Source: Castellaniella denitrificans (GTDB lineage Bacteria; Pseudomonadota; Gammaproteobacteria; Burkholderiales; Burkholderiaceae_B). Taken from it: a stretch of 64,000 nt of DNA. Of the stretch, positions 36,386 to 44,785 are shown piece by piece. The stretch covers positions 186,001-250,000 of the forward strand of contig NZ_JBHSEZ010000028.1 of the NCBI RefSeq assembly GCF_042653765.1, written 5' to 3'. The position numbers and the translations under genes were made by a program. Numbering within the stretch: position 1 is the first letter of the stretch; the number at the start of each line of letters is the position of its first letter. The notes beneath the pieces are model-generated. The model did not search any database. It worked only from the letters and a program-made list of their open reading frames with translations, and had not been told where the DNA came from.

Positions 36386-37954
36386 ATGACGATCCGGCAT
36401 TCCCCGTCCGGCCCGGCGCGCCTGTCGCCGCATGCCCTGCTGAGTCCGGAGCAGATGGGCACCGCCGACCGCGCCGCCCCGGCGGCGGGGGTGCCGGGCA
36501 CCCGGCTCATGGCGGCCGCGGGCGCCGCCGCGGCCCGGGCGATCCGCGAGCGCTGGGCGCCGACGCCGGTGCGGGTGCTGTGCGGCCCGGGCAACAACGG
36601 CGGCGATGGCTTCGTCGTCGCGCGCCTGCTGCGGGAAGCCGGCTGGCCGGTGCGGGTGGCCCTGTGGGGCGATCGCGACGCCCTGCGCGGAGACGCGGCC
36701 TGGGCGGCCGAGGCCTGGAGCGGGCCGGTCGAGCCCGCCGCCCCCGGCTGCCTCGATGGCGCGGGGCTGATCGTCGACGCCTTGCTGGGCGCCGGCCTGA
36801 GCCGGGCGCCGTCCGGCGGGCTGGAAGCACTCATCCATGCCATCAACGCCGCCGGTGCGCCAGTGTGCGCCATCGATGTGCCCACGGGCTTGGACGGCGC
36901 CAGCGGCCGTTGCCCGGGCGCCGCCGTCCAGGCCGAACTGACGGTCACGTTCTGCCGCCGCAAGCCCGGCCATCTGCTGCTGCCGGGGCGCGCGCTGTGC
37001 GGCGCGCAGGCCTGCGCCGACATCGGCATGCCCGACGCCGCGCTGGAATCCATCGTCCCCGAGGCCTACGCCAATCATCCCGATCTCTGGGCGGACGCCT
37101 TTCCCTGGCCGCGTTCCGACGGCCACAAATACCGCCGGGGCCACGTCCTGGCCGTGGGCGGCGAGCGCATGACGGGCGCCAGCCGCCTGGCCTGCCTGGC
37201 GGCCGCGCGCATCGGCGCCGGCCTGGTGACGCTGGCGGTGCCGCCGGCCGCCTGGGCGATCCAGGCCGGGGCGCTGACCTCGGTCATGGTCGAGGCCCTG
37301 CCGCCGGACGGCACGCTGGACCAGGCCCTGGCGGACCCGCGCCGCAACGCGCTGCTGATCGGCCCGGGGCTGGGCCGCGAACCCCGGGGGCGCCGCCAGG
37401 TCCTGGACATCCTGGCGACCGGGCGCCCCTGCGTGCTGGACGCCGATGCCCTCAGCGTCTTCGCCGGCCAACCGGACGCGCTGTTCGGCGCCCTGCATGC
37501 GCAATGCGTGCTCACGCCTCACGAGGGCGAGTTCGCGCGCCTCTTCGATCCGGCGCCGGGCGGGGCGGGCGACGCGGCGTCCGGCGCGGGCGGCGACAAG
37601 CTGCGGCGCGCGCGCGGCGCGGCGCGGCGGGGCGGCGCGGTGGTGGTGCTCAAGGGCGCCGACACCGTGATCGCGGCGCCCGACGGCCGTTGCGTCATCA
37701 ACGACAATGCGCCGCCGACACTGGCCACCGCCGGGTCGGGGGACGTGCTGGCGGGCTGCATCGCCGGCCTGCTGGCCGCCGGCATGCCGGCCTTCGATGC
37801 GGCCTGCGCCGCCGTCTGGCTGCACGGCCTGGCGGCCGACCGGCTGGGCTGGGGGCTGCTGGCCGAGGACCTCCCGGGCGCCTTGCCGGGGGCGCTGGCC
37901 GTCCTGGCGGACATGGACCGGAATTCCGGGGAGGCATGCCCATGGCGGACGTGA
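36386..37954 (+). CDS. nnr: Bifunctional NAD(P)HX epimerase/dehydratase (YjeF)
   Basis: 522 aa metabolite-repair enzyme restoring NAD(P)H from hydrated forms. The N-terminal epimerase half (residues ~20-215) has VLCGPGNNGGDGFVVARLL and AIDVPTGLDGASG. The C-terminal ADP-dependent dehydratase half (residues ~235-515) has HKYRRGHVLAVGG, LIGPGLGR, LDADALSVFA, LTPHEGEFARLF and TAGSGDVLAGCIAGLLA. It begins eight bases after the acyl-CoA synthetase stop and overlaps the HAD gene, so these are one operon. Confidence 0.93.
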   Translation: MTIRHSPSGPARLSPHALLSPEQMGTADRAAPAAGVPGTRLMAAAGAAAARAIRERWAPTPVRVLCGPGNNGGDGFVVARLLREAGWPVRVALWGDRDALRGDAAWAAEAWSGPVEPAAPGCLDGAGLIVDALLGAGLSRAPSGGLEALIHAINAAGAPVCAIDVPTGLDGASGRCPGAAVQAELTVTFCRRKPGHLLLPGRALCGAQACADIGMPDAALESIVPEAYANHPDLWADAFPWPRSDGHKYRRGHVLAVGGERMTGASRLACLAAARIGAGLVTLAVPPAAWAIQAGALTSVMVEALPPDGTLDQALADPRRNALLIGPGLGREPRGRRQVLDILATGRPCVLDADALSVFAGQPDALFGALHAQCVLTPHEGEFARLFDPAPGGAGDAASGAGGDKLRRARGAARRGGAVVVLKGADTVIAAPDGRCVINDNAPPTLATAGSGDVLAGCIAGLLAAGMPAFDAACAAVWLHGLAADRLGWGLLAEDLPGALPGALAVLADMDRNSGEACPWRT

Positions 37955-38790
37955 TCGCGCTGGTCTTCGATTTCGACGACACCCTGGCGCCGGACAGCAC
38001 CTCGGGCTTTCTCCGGGAAATGGGCGTGGACGTGCCGGCCTTCTGGCATGGGCAGGTCGATCCGCTGCTGAACCGCGAGGACTGGGATCCGGTCCCCGCC
38101 TACCTGTACCGGATGCTGGAATTGTCCCGTTCGGGAAGCCACGGCCCCATCACCCGCGACCGCCTGCGCGACTGGGGGCGCCGGCTGCCGCTGCACGAGG
38201 GCGTGACGACGCTGTTCGAACGCCTGCGGGCGCGGCTGCGCCACGCGCATCCGACCGTGCAACTGGAGTTCTACCTGATTTCCAGCGGCATCGGCGACGT
38301 GCTGCGCGAAACCCCCATCGCCGGCTGGTTCTCCGACATCTGGGCGTCCGAATTCCATTACGACGCCGGCGGCGTCATCGAATTTCCGCGCCGCGTGGTC
38401 AGCTTCACCGACAAGACCCGCTACCTGTTCCACATCCAGAAGGGCATCATCGGTCCCGAATCGCGCAACAAGCCCTTCGAGGTCAACCGCAAGGTCGATC
38501 CCGACAAGCTGCGCGTGCCCTTCGAGCAGATGATCTTCGTCGGCGACGGCTATACCGACATTCCCTGCTTTTCCCTGATCCGCCGCTCGGGCGGGGTCGC
38601 ATTCGGGGTCTGGGACCCGCGCCATAAGGAAAAGCGCAGCCGCGCCTGGGGCTTCATCGAGGACGGGCGGGTGTCCAACCTGAACCAGGCGCGCTTCGGC
38701 GAGGACGCCGAGCTCTACCAGTGGCTGGAGGCTGCCGTCGAGAGCCTGGCCTCCAAGATCGTGCTGCGCGCGCGGATGTATCGTGGCTGA
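37942..38790 (+). CDS. HAD-superfamily phosphatase
   Basis: 282 aa. HAD motif I is FDFDDTLAPD, motif II is YLISSGIGDVL, and motif IV is MIFVGDGYTDIPCFSLI. A cap region lies between motifs I and II, and IEFPRRVVSFTDKTRYLFHIQKG is a recognisable family block. Substrate unknown. ATG 37942 is preferred because GGGGAGG lies seven bases upstream; an ATG six bases earlier would touch that site. It overlaps the preceding gene by 13 bases and the next by eight. Confidence 0.82.
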   Translation: MADVIALVFDFDDTLAPDSTSGFLREMGVDVPAFWHGQVDPLLNREDWDPVPAYLYRMLELSRSGSHGPITRDRLRDWGRRLPLHEGVTTLFERLRARLRHAHPTVQLEFYLISSGIGDVLRETPIAGWFSDIWASEFHYDAGGVIEFPRRVVSFTDKTRYLFHIQKGIIGPESRNKPFEVNRKVDPDKLRVPFEQMIFVGDGYTDIPCFSLIRRSGGVAFGVWDPRHKEKRSRAWGFIEDGRVSNLNQARFGEDAELYQWLEAAVESLASKIVLRARMYRG

Positions 38791-40453
38791 GTCCCTGGAC
38801 GACGACGGCGCCATGGCGCTGGCGCTCGAACAGGCCCGCCGGGCGGCGGAACTGGGCGAGGTGCCCGTGGGCGCCGTGGTGCTGGACGCCGGCGGCCGCC
38901 TGCTGGCGGCCGGCCACAACCGCACCATCCTGGACCGCGATCCCACCGCGCATGCCGAAGTCGTGGCCCTGCGCGCCGCCGCCCGGCGGCTGGACAACTA
39001 CCGCCTGACCGGCGCGCGCCTGTACGTCACGCTGGAGCCCTGCGCCATGTGCTTGGGCGCCATGTTCCACGCGCGGCTGGCGGAAATCGTCTACGGCGCG
39101 CCCGACCCCAAGACCGGCGCTTGCGGCGGCGTGGTCGACCTGTCCGTCCAGCCGCGCCTGAACCACCACGCGCGGGTGCGGGGCGGGGTGGGGGCGCAGG
39201 CCTGCGGCGACCTGCTGCGCGGCTTCTTCCGCGCTCGGCGCGAGGCCGCCCGCGCCGCGCGGACAGCGGGTGCGCTCGCTTCCGCACCGGGCACCGCCGC
39301 GCCCGCGTCGGCGCCGGATGTGGCGCCCGTCTCCCCCGCGCCTGCCGCAACTGCTACTCTGGCACCGTGCGCGGCGTCCGTGTCCTGCGCCGAGGCCCCC
39401 GTGGCCGACGCCGCTCTTTTCCGGAATCATCCCCCCATGCCCAAACAGAAATCCGCTTCCTCCGCGTCCGCCGCCTTGGCGTCCCGCCCGGCCCCCGGCG
39501 GCGAACACACCCACCTGGTCTGCGACGATCCCGAGTGCGGCGTGCATCACGTGCACGAACAGCCTTCGGGGATCTACCTGATCTCGCCCTCGGGCGCCGT
39601 GGCCGATCCCGCCGCGCTGGACCTGGCCGTCGAGCGGCTGCGCGCCCTGGGCTTTCGCGTCGCCGTCGACCGCACGGCGCTGGCCGTGCACGAACGCTTC
39701 GCCGGCACCGACAAGCAGCGCCTGGCGTCCATCCAGCGCGCCCTGAAGCAGAAGCATCCGGTCGTCATGGCGACGCGGGGCGGCTACGGCCTGAGCCGCC
39801 TGCTGCCGCACATCGACTGGCGGGCCGTGGCCGACAGCGGCAAGACCTTCATCGGCCAGAGCGACTTCACCGCCTTCAGCCTGGCCCTGCTGGCGCGCAC
39901 CGGCGCGGTCAGCCTGGCCGGCCCCACCGCGATCTTCGATTTCGGCGGCAAGAAGGTGGACGACCTGACCCAGGCCCTGTTCCAGGAAACCCTGTCGGGC
40001 GAACTGGAAATCCTCAGCTTCGAATCCCCCGACGCCGATCCGGTGGACGCGCGCGGCGTCCTGTGGGGCGGTAACCTGGCCATGGTGGCCTCGCTGGTCG
40101 GCACGCCCTACCTGCCCGACGTGAAGGGCGGCATTCTGTTCCTGGAGGACGTCTCCGAGCACCCCTTCCGTATCGAGCGCATGCTGACCCAGCTCTGGCA
40201 TGCGGGCGTGCTGGAAAAGCAGCACGCCATCGTGCTGGGCCAGTTCACCGACTACCGCCTGGCGCCGCACGACAAGGGCTACGACCTGGATTCCGTGGTG
40301 CGCTGGCTGCGCAAGACCGTGCGCGTGCCGGTGGTCACGGGCCTGCCCTACGGCCATGTGAAGGTCAAGGCGACCCTGCCGGTGGGCGCACGCGTGGGCA
40401 TCGCCACGGAAGACGGCATGGCGCACCTGGTGCTGCGGGAGCACTCGCTTTGA
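38783..40453 (+). CDS. tadA: tRNA adenosine deaminase TadA fused in frame to LD-carboxypeptidase LdcA
   Basis: One uninterrupted 556-codon frame. Residues 1-~155 are a complete TadA: zinc ligands in HAEVVAL and PCAMCLG, EVPVGAVVLD, LNHHARVRGGV. TadA makes inosine 34 in tRNA-Arg. Residues ~265-556 are a complete LdcA serine carboxypeptidase of peptidoglycan recycling: ATRGGYGLSRLLPHIDW, nucleophile Ser in IGQSDFTAF, VLWGGNLAMVASLVGTPYLPD, LGQFTDY. They are joined by ~90 Ala/Pro/Ser-rich residues and a Cys/His cluster (His242-His258). No stop separates them, and no ribosome site precedes the internal ATG at 39437 (MPKQKSAS). Internal initiation is still possible. Confidence 0.85.
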   Translation: MAESLDDDGAMALALEQARRAAELGEVPVGAVVLDAGGRLLAAGHNRTILDRDPTAHAEVVALRAAARRLDNYRLTGARLYVTLEPCAMCLGAMFHARLAEIVYGAPDPKTGACGGVVDLSVQPRLNHHARVRGGVGAQACGDLLRGFFRARREAARAARTAGALASAPGTAAPASAPDVAPVSPAPAATATLAPCAASVSCAEAPVADAALFRNHPPMPKQKSASSASAALASRPAPGGEHTHLVCDDPECGVHHVHEQPSGIYLISPSGAVADPAALDLAVERLRALGFRVAVDRTALAVHERFAGTDKQRLASIQRALKQKHPVVMATRGGYGLSRLLPHIDWRAVADSGKTFIGQSDFTAFSLALLARTGAVSLAGPTAIFDFGGKKVDDLTQALFQETLSGELEILSFESPDADPVDARGVLWGGNLAMVASLVGTPYLPDVKGGILFLEDVSEHPFRIERMLTQLWHAGVLEKQHAIVLGQFTDYRLAPHDKGYDLDSVVRWLRKTVRVPVVTGLPYGHVKVKATLPVGARVGIATEDGMAHLVLREHSL

Positions 40454-40475
40454 CTCTAGCTGTAACTCTGGCCGT
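40452..40475. repeat. Two diverged 12-bp units at the left edge of the accessory patch
   Basis: GACTCTAGCTGT followed by AACTCTGGCCGT. The first overlaps the last bases of the ldcA stop codon. They match the perfect 12-bp tandem unit GACTCTAGCCGT found 680 bp away inside the AlbA_2 gene. Confidence 0.6.
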
Positions 40476-40563
40476 GAGGGTTTTTTCGTTCGGGGCCAGG
40501 CCCGTGCGGCCCGGTTTGTTGATTCGGGTGGGTTGCCGGGCAACAGCAGGTTGGGGCTTTTAA

Positions 40564-40869
40564 TCCCAGGGCCTGCACCTGGATTACTCGGAGCTTCTGG
40601 GCGTCGTCGCCATCTTGGCGGCGGCGGTGATGCATGCGCTCGTCTATGTCATCACCAAACAGCGGGGCGCGGACATCGGGGTCATTACCTTCAATACGCT
40701 GCCGATCGGAATCGCGGGTTTGGGGCTGTTCGTGACCGGGTTGCTGGTTGAGCACCCGGACCTTTCCCTGGTCACCGCAAATTCCTGGGCCGCCCTGGCG
40801 TATCTCGGCCTGGCGGCATCGGTCGGCGGGCTTATCGTTTATTTCTTCCTGCTCAAGCGGCTGACCCCA
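40564..40869 (+). pseudogene. EamA/DMT-family transporter fragment
   Basis: An open stretch after TAA at 40561 encodes LDYSELLGVVAILAAAVMHALVYVITKQRG, two further hydrophobic segments, and LAYLGLAASVGGLIVYFFLLKRLTP. This is the second EamA repeat of a drug/metabolite transporter. It has no proper start, lacks the first half, and loses similarity after LKRLTP, where the AlbA_2 gene region begins. Base composition is less GC-rich than its neighbours. A decayed remnant, not a functional gene. Confidence 0.75.
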
Positions 40870-40886
40870 GAGGGGGGCAGTCTTGC

Positions 40887-42377
40887 TCAATCCCGAGCTC
40901 CTTTCGGCGGGGCGGCTACGGCGGCATGGCCTTCCACCGTCAGGCGGTAGCGCTGCATGCGGCTGGTGGGCGTATCGGGCAAGGTCATTTCAATCATGCC
41001 CATTTCGAGCAGCCGCCGAATCTGTTTGTGCAATTCTCCGGAAACTGTCTTGTGCCCCAGGGCTCCGGCCAACTGGGCTTTGCCTGACTCATGCTCTTTC
41101 AGCAGCAATACGACTTTGGCCGCCAGCTTCGACTCTAGCCGTGACTCTAGCCGTGACTCTAGCCGTGAAATGCCGGCAGTGCCCAGAGAATGGGCCGGAG
41201 GTGACGGTTCCTTGATTTGAACGGACCGCCGGTCCTGCGATAAATAGATGCTCAGCCGCACGCCGGTGGCTATTTCCGTCACCTTCGGTTCCGGCAGATC
41301 CTGGGCAACCGCTTCATCAAAGATCCGTCTGACGCCGCTGCCCCATTGCTCGATCATTCCCAATTCCCGAAACACCCGCGCGATGACGGGATTACGGATG
41401 CGGGAGACGCCGCTTTTCATGTCCTCCACCGTCATGCCGGGCAGCAGCAGGCCAGGACTCTCGACATCGACGCGGTCATCGAAGAATGCGATGCGGATCG
41501 GGGTGCCGCGTTGGGAATAATCGCTGTGCACCAGGGCGTTGACGATTGCCTCGCGCAGGATGGTCAGCGGGATGCTCCACACGTCTTCGCGGCGCATGGC
41601 GCCGAACCGCGCGCTTTTGAAGGCATGTTTTTTCAGAAAGAATTCGATGGCTTCCACCGCCTGCGGCAGTGGATCATGGATTTCCATCTGGTCGAAGATA
41701 TGGACCTTGTCCGTGCCTCGGAACCGCCCGCACTGCACCCACGCGTCTGGAAAGTATTGTTCCCGATCCTTGCCGAAGAGCAGGACGGCGCCTTGGGTGG
41801 GAACCAGACGGTTCTGTTCGCGGCGGACCAGCTTCAGCGTGGCCAACGATTTTTCGTCCAGCGTTCGGCGGTCGCCGAACAGCTTCTGGGCGGCGGTCAG
41901 GTCCAGATCTTCCAGAGTGAGCTCCGGCATGGTGATCTCATCGAACACCACGCCTCGCGCGGATCGCTGCAGTTCGGCGATCAGGTCCGGCCCCGCTTGG
42001 CGGTTGCTGGACCCCAGGCGCACGTAGACGCCTTGTTCCGGACCCTGGGCTTTTACATGGTGCGGCCGGTTGCTGCTGGGAAAGACTTCTACAGCCAGCG
42101 CTGTACGATTTCCTTGACTGATTAGTTCCACGTTGGGGATCAGCCTTGGGTGGATGGAGTCCGCGATCAGGTTGCAGATACGCTCTTCCTCGTCCAGAGG
42201 ATCCGCCACCCCGATCAGTCGTCGCCCGTCATCCACGCCGATGATCAGGCGCCCACCGGCTGAATTGGCGAAGGCCACCAGGGTTTTGACGACATTGCGC
42301 GGAGAGGACATGTCCCGCTTGAATTCCAGCGTTTTGCCTTCAGGTGTTTGCAGCAGGGCATTCAATGGGCCATTCAT
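40887..42377 (-). CDS. AlbA_2/RecG-like ATP-binding protein (Schlafen-AlbA_2 plus HATPase_c_4)
   Basis: 496 aa. The N-terminal AlbA_2 domain has EGKTLEFKRDMSSPRNVVKTLVAFANSAGGRLIIGVDDGRRLIGV. The middle has the GHKL-like HATPase_c_4 blocks REAIVNALVHSDYSQRGTPIRIAFFDDRVDVESPG and RNPVIARVFRELGMIEQWGSGVRRI. A winged-helix segment near the C terminus includes LAAKVVLLLKEHESGKAQLAGALGHK. Between them is a repeat, RLESRLESRLESKL, coded by three exact 12-bp copies. Start MNGPLNAL at 42377. GC content is clearly lower than its surroundings, indicating acquisition. Such proteins are often linked to mobile regions; function unknown. Confidence 0.82.
   Translation of the reverse strand: MNGPLNALLQTPEGKTLEFKRDMSSPRNVVKTLVAFANSAGGRLIIGVDDGRRLIGVADPLDEEERICNLIADSIHPRLIPNVELISQGNRTALAVEVFPSSNRPHHVKAQGPEQGVYVRLGSSNRQAGPDLIAELQRSARGVVFDEITMPELTLEDLDLTAAQKLFGDRRTLDEKSLATLKLVRREQNRLVPTQGAVLLFGKDREQYFPDAWVQCGRFRGTDKVHIFDQMEIHDPLPQAVEAIEFFLKKHAFKSARFGAMRREDVWSIPLTILREAIVNALVHSDYSQRGTPIRIAFFDDRVDVESPGLLLPGMTVEDMKSGVSRIRNPVIARVFRELGMIEQWGSGVRRIFDEAVAQDLPEPKVTEIATGVRLSIYLSQDRRSVQIKEPSPPAHSLGTAGISRLESRLESRLESKLAAKVVLLLKEHESGKAQLAGALGHKTVSGELHKQIRRLLEMGMIEMTLPDTPTSRMQRYRLTVEGHAAVAAPPKGARD
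41131..41166. repeat. Three perfect 12-bp tandem copies inside the AlbA_2 gene
   Basis: GACTCTAGCCGT repeated three times without change; on the coding strand each unit gives Arg-Leu-Glu-Ser. As the unit is a multiple of three, copy-number change keeps the frame and only alters linker length. Confidence 0.9.
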
Positions 42378-42401
42378 GTCGGTCCCCGTCCTCGGCCTCC
42401 G

Positions 42402-42450
42402 GTCAAAATGGCATGGTAGCCCACCTGCTAAACTAGCAGGTTGTTTTGAC
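42402..42450. promoter_or_regulatory. Nested inverted repeats between the AlbA_2 gene and ybiT
   Basis: Outer arms GTCAAAA (42402-42408) and TTTTGAC (42444-42450) enclose an inner perfect dyad CCTGCTA-AAC-TAGCAGG (42424-42440). The site is AT-rich against the background, and lies just upstream of the AlbA_2 start and ybiT start. It could be an operator for either gene or the scar of an insertion boundary. Confidence 0.5.
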
Positions 42451-42472
42451 TCCAATTTTCCCCACCGCCACC

Positions 42473-44074
42473 GTGATCTCCACCAACAACCTCACCATCC
42501 AGTTCGGCTCCAAGCCCCTGTTCGAGAACGTCAGCGTCAAGTTCGGCGACGGCAACCGCTACGGCCTCATCGGCGCCAACGGCTCGGGCAAGTCCACCCT
42601 GATGAAGATCATCGGCGGCGACCTGGAGCCGACCTCGGGCAACGTCGCGCTGGAACCCGGCCTGCGGCTGGGCAAGCTGCGCCAGGACCAGTTCGCCTTC
42701 GAGGACGTGCGCGTGCTGGACGTGGTGATGATGGGCCACGTCGAGATGTGGAAGGCCATGGCCGACCGGGACGCCATCTACGCCAATCCCGAGGCGACCG
42801 AGGACGACTACATGCGGGCCGCCGAGCTGGAAGGCAAGTTCGCGGAATACGACGGCTACACGGCCGAGGCCCGCGCCGGCGAACTGCTGCTGGGCCTGGA
42901 AATTCCCGTCGAGCAGCATCAGCTGCCCATGCGCGAGATCGCCCCGGGCTGGAAGCTGCGCGTGCTGCTCGCGCAGGCGCTGTTCTCCAACCCCGACGTG
43001 CTGCTGCTGGACGAGCCCACCAACAACCTGGACATCAACACCATCCGCTGGCTGGAAACCGTGCTGAACGGCTACGACAGCACGATGATCATCATCAGCC
43101 ACGACCGCCACTTCCTGAACGCCGTCTGCACCCACATGGCCGACCTGGACTACGGCGAACTGCGCGTGTATCCGGGCAACTACGACGACTACATGCTGGC
43201 CTCCACCCAGGCGCGCGAGCGCCAGGTGGCCGCCAACGCGCGCGCCAAGGAACGCGTCAGCGAACTGCAGGACTTCGTGCGCCGCTTCGCCGCCAACAAG
43301 TCCAAGTCGCGCCAGGCGACCTCGCGCCTGAAGCAGATCGACCGCATCAAGGCCGAGACCGTGCAGGTCAAGCCGTCCTCGCGCCAGAACCCCTACATCC
43401 GCTTCGAGGTCAACAAGGTCCTGCACCGCCAGGCCGCGCACATCGAAGACCTGTCGAAGTCCTTCGACCGGCCCATCATCAAGGGCCTGACCACCATGAT
43501 CGAGGCCGGCCAGAAGGTCGCCATCATCGGCGCCAACGGGGTGGGTAAGACGACGCTGCTGCGCCTGCTGGCCGGAAACCTGCCGCCCGACGAGGGCACG
43601 GTGCGCTGGTCCGAGAACGCCGACATCGGCTACATGGCCCAGGACGTGTCCGACCAGTTCGATTCCGACCGCGACCTGTTCGACTGGATGACGGACTACC
43701 GCCAGCCGGGCGACGAGGACCAGTCGATCCGCTCCGTGCTGGGCCGGCTGCTGTTCTCGGGCGACGAGATCACCAAGGCCGTGCGCGTGCTGTCGGGGGG
43801 GGAAAAGAACCGCATGAGCTTCGGCCGCTTGATGCTGGGGCGCCACAACGTCATGCTGATGGACGAGCCCACCAACCACCTGGACATGGAATCCATCGAG
43901 TCCCTGCAGTACGCGCTGGAACAGTACCAGGGCACGCTGGTGTTCGTCTCGCACGACCGCCAGTTCGTGTCGGGCGTGGCGACGCGGGTGATCGAGATCC
44001 TGCCCGATGGCCGTCTGAACGATTACCCGGGCACCTACGAGGAATACCTCGCGTCCCAGGGCATCGAGGCCTAG
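42473..44074 (+). CDS. ybiT: ABC-F family ATPase YbiT
   Basis: 533-aa soluble protein with two ABC domains and no membrane segments; ABC-F proteins act on the ribosome. First domain: GANGSGKST, APGWKLRVLLAQALF, LLLDEPTNNLDINTIRWLE. Linker: FVRRFAANKSKSRQATSRLKQIDRIK. Second domain: GANGVGKTT, VLSGGEKNRMSFGRLML, LMDEPTNHLDMESIESL. It matches E. coli YbiT (530 aa) throughout rather than EttA or Uup. GTG at 42473 (VISTNNLTIQFG) is aligned with the YbiT start; a TTG upstream lies in the palindromic region. A run of eight G encodes the second signature SGGE. Confidence 0.9.
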   Translation: MISTNNLTIQFGSKPLFENVSVKFGDGNRYGLIGANGSGKSTLMKIIGGDLEPTSGNVALEPGLRLGKLRQDQFAFEDVRVLDVVMMGHVEMWKAMADRDAIYANPEATEDDYMRAAELEGKFAEYDGYTAEARAGELLLGLEIPVEQHQLPMREIAPGWKLRVLLAQALFSNPDVLLLDEPTNNLDINTIRWLETVLNGYDSTMIIISHDRHFLNAVCTHMADLDYGELRVYPGNYDDYMLASTQARERQVAANARAKERVSELQDFVRRFAANKSKSRQATSRLKQIDRIKAETVQVKPSSRQNPYIRFEVNKVLHRQAAHIEDLSKSFDRPIIKGLTTMIEAGQKVAIIGANGVGKTTLLRLLAGNLPPDEGTVRWSENADIGYMAQDVSDQFDSDRDLFDWMTDYRQPGDEDQSIRSVLGRLLFSGDEITKAVRVLSGGEKNRMSFGRLMLGRHNVMLMDEPTNHLDMESIESLQYALEQYQGTLVFVSHDRQFVSGVATRVIEILPDGRLNDYPGTYEEYLASQGIEA

Positions 44075-44190
44075 CGCGCGGCGGCCCGGACTGGAGAGGC
44101 CGCATTGGGTTCGCGGATCGTCGAACGCGCGACGCCCGCCGCGGCGGGGATGCCGGGGCGCAAGCGTGCGGATGAGGGTGGGGCGGATCC

Positions 44191-44781
44191 ATGTCGCACA
44201 CGCTGACCGGGCCGGTCCGGCACGAGGCCGAGATCCGCAAGAGCCGCTTCCTGGCCCTGGCGGCGCCCATCGATTCGCCCGAGGCCGCCCAGGCCTTCCT
44301 GGACGCGTCCCGCGACCTCCAGGCGACCCACAACTGCTGGGCCTGGCGCTGCGGGGCGCAATACCGCTTCAGCGACGACGGCGAGCCCGGCGGCACGGCG
44401 GGCCGGCCGATCCTGCAGGCCATCGAGTCCCAGGGCTATGATCGCGTGGCGGTGCTGGTGATTCGCTGGTTCGGCGGCATCAAGCTGGGCACGGGCGGCC
44501 TGGCGCGGGCCTATGGCGGCACGGCGGCCGAATGCCTGCGTCTGGCGGAGCGGGTGGAACTGCGTGAGGAATGCAGGGTGCTGTGCGATTGTCCCTATGC
44601 GGACATGGACCGCGTGCAGGCGCGCCTGCTGGCGGCCGGCGCGCGCATCGAGCAGGCGGAATTCGACGGCCGTGGCGTGCGCTGGCGCCTGGCCGTGGCG
44701 CGTGCCGATGCGGCCGCGCTGGAAACCCTCTACACCGACCTGACCCGAGGGCAAGGCCGGTTCGAGGTTTCGGTTTCCTAG
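44191..44781 (+). CDS. yigZ: YigZ/IMPACT-family protein
   Basis: 196 aa, UPF0029/IMPACT fold. The diagnostic segment runs EIRKSRFLALAAPIDSPEAAQAFL, ATHNCWAWRCG, RFSDDGEPGGTAGRPILQAIESQG, VLVIRWFGGIKLGTGGLARAYG. The C-terminal ~70 residues form the small DUF1949-type domain. Relatives bind ribosomes or act in translational control; exact role unknown. 3' end is four bases from the convergent trxA stop. Confidence 0.9.
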   Translation: MSHTLTGPVRHEAEIRKSRFLALAAPIDSPEAAQAFLDASRDLQATHNCWAWRCGAQYRFSDDGEPGGTAGRPILQAIESQGYDRVAVLVIRWFGGIKLGTGGLARAYGGTAAECLRLAERVELREECRVLCDCPYADMDRVQARLLAAGARIEQAEFDGRGVRWRLAVARADAAALETLYTDLTRGQGRFEVSVS

Positions 44782-44785
44782 GATC

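Noticed and set aside
41131..41166. The 12-bp tandem array as a CRISPR
   Set aside because: Units are directly adjacent without spacers, only 12 bp long, and are in frame within a coding sequence.
40887..42455. Upstream ATG at 42455 for the AlbA_2 gene
   Set aside because: It would place the N terminus across the nested palindromes; the 42377 ATG begins right before the conserved EGKTLEFKRD block.
43794..43803. G8 run inside ybiT as a frameshift switch
   Set aside because: It simply encodes the SGGE signature of the second ABC domain; the frame is intact and the tract is short.
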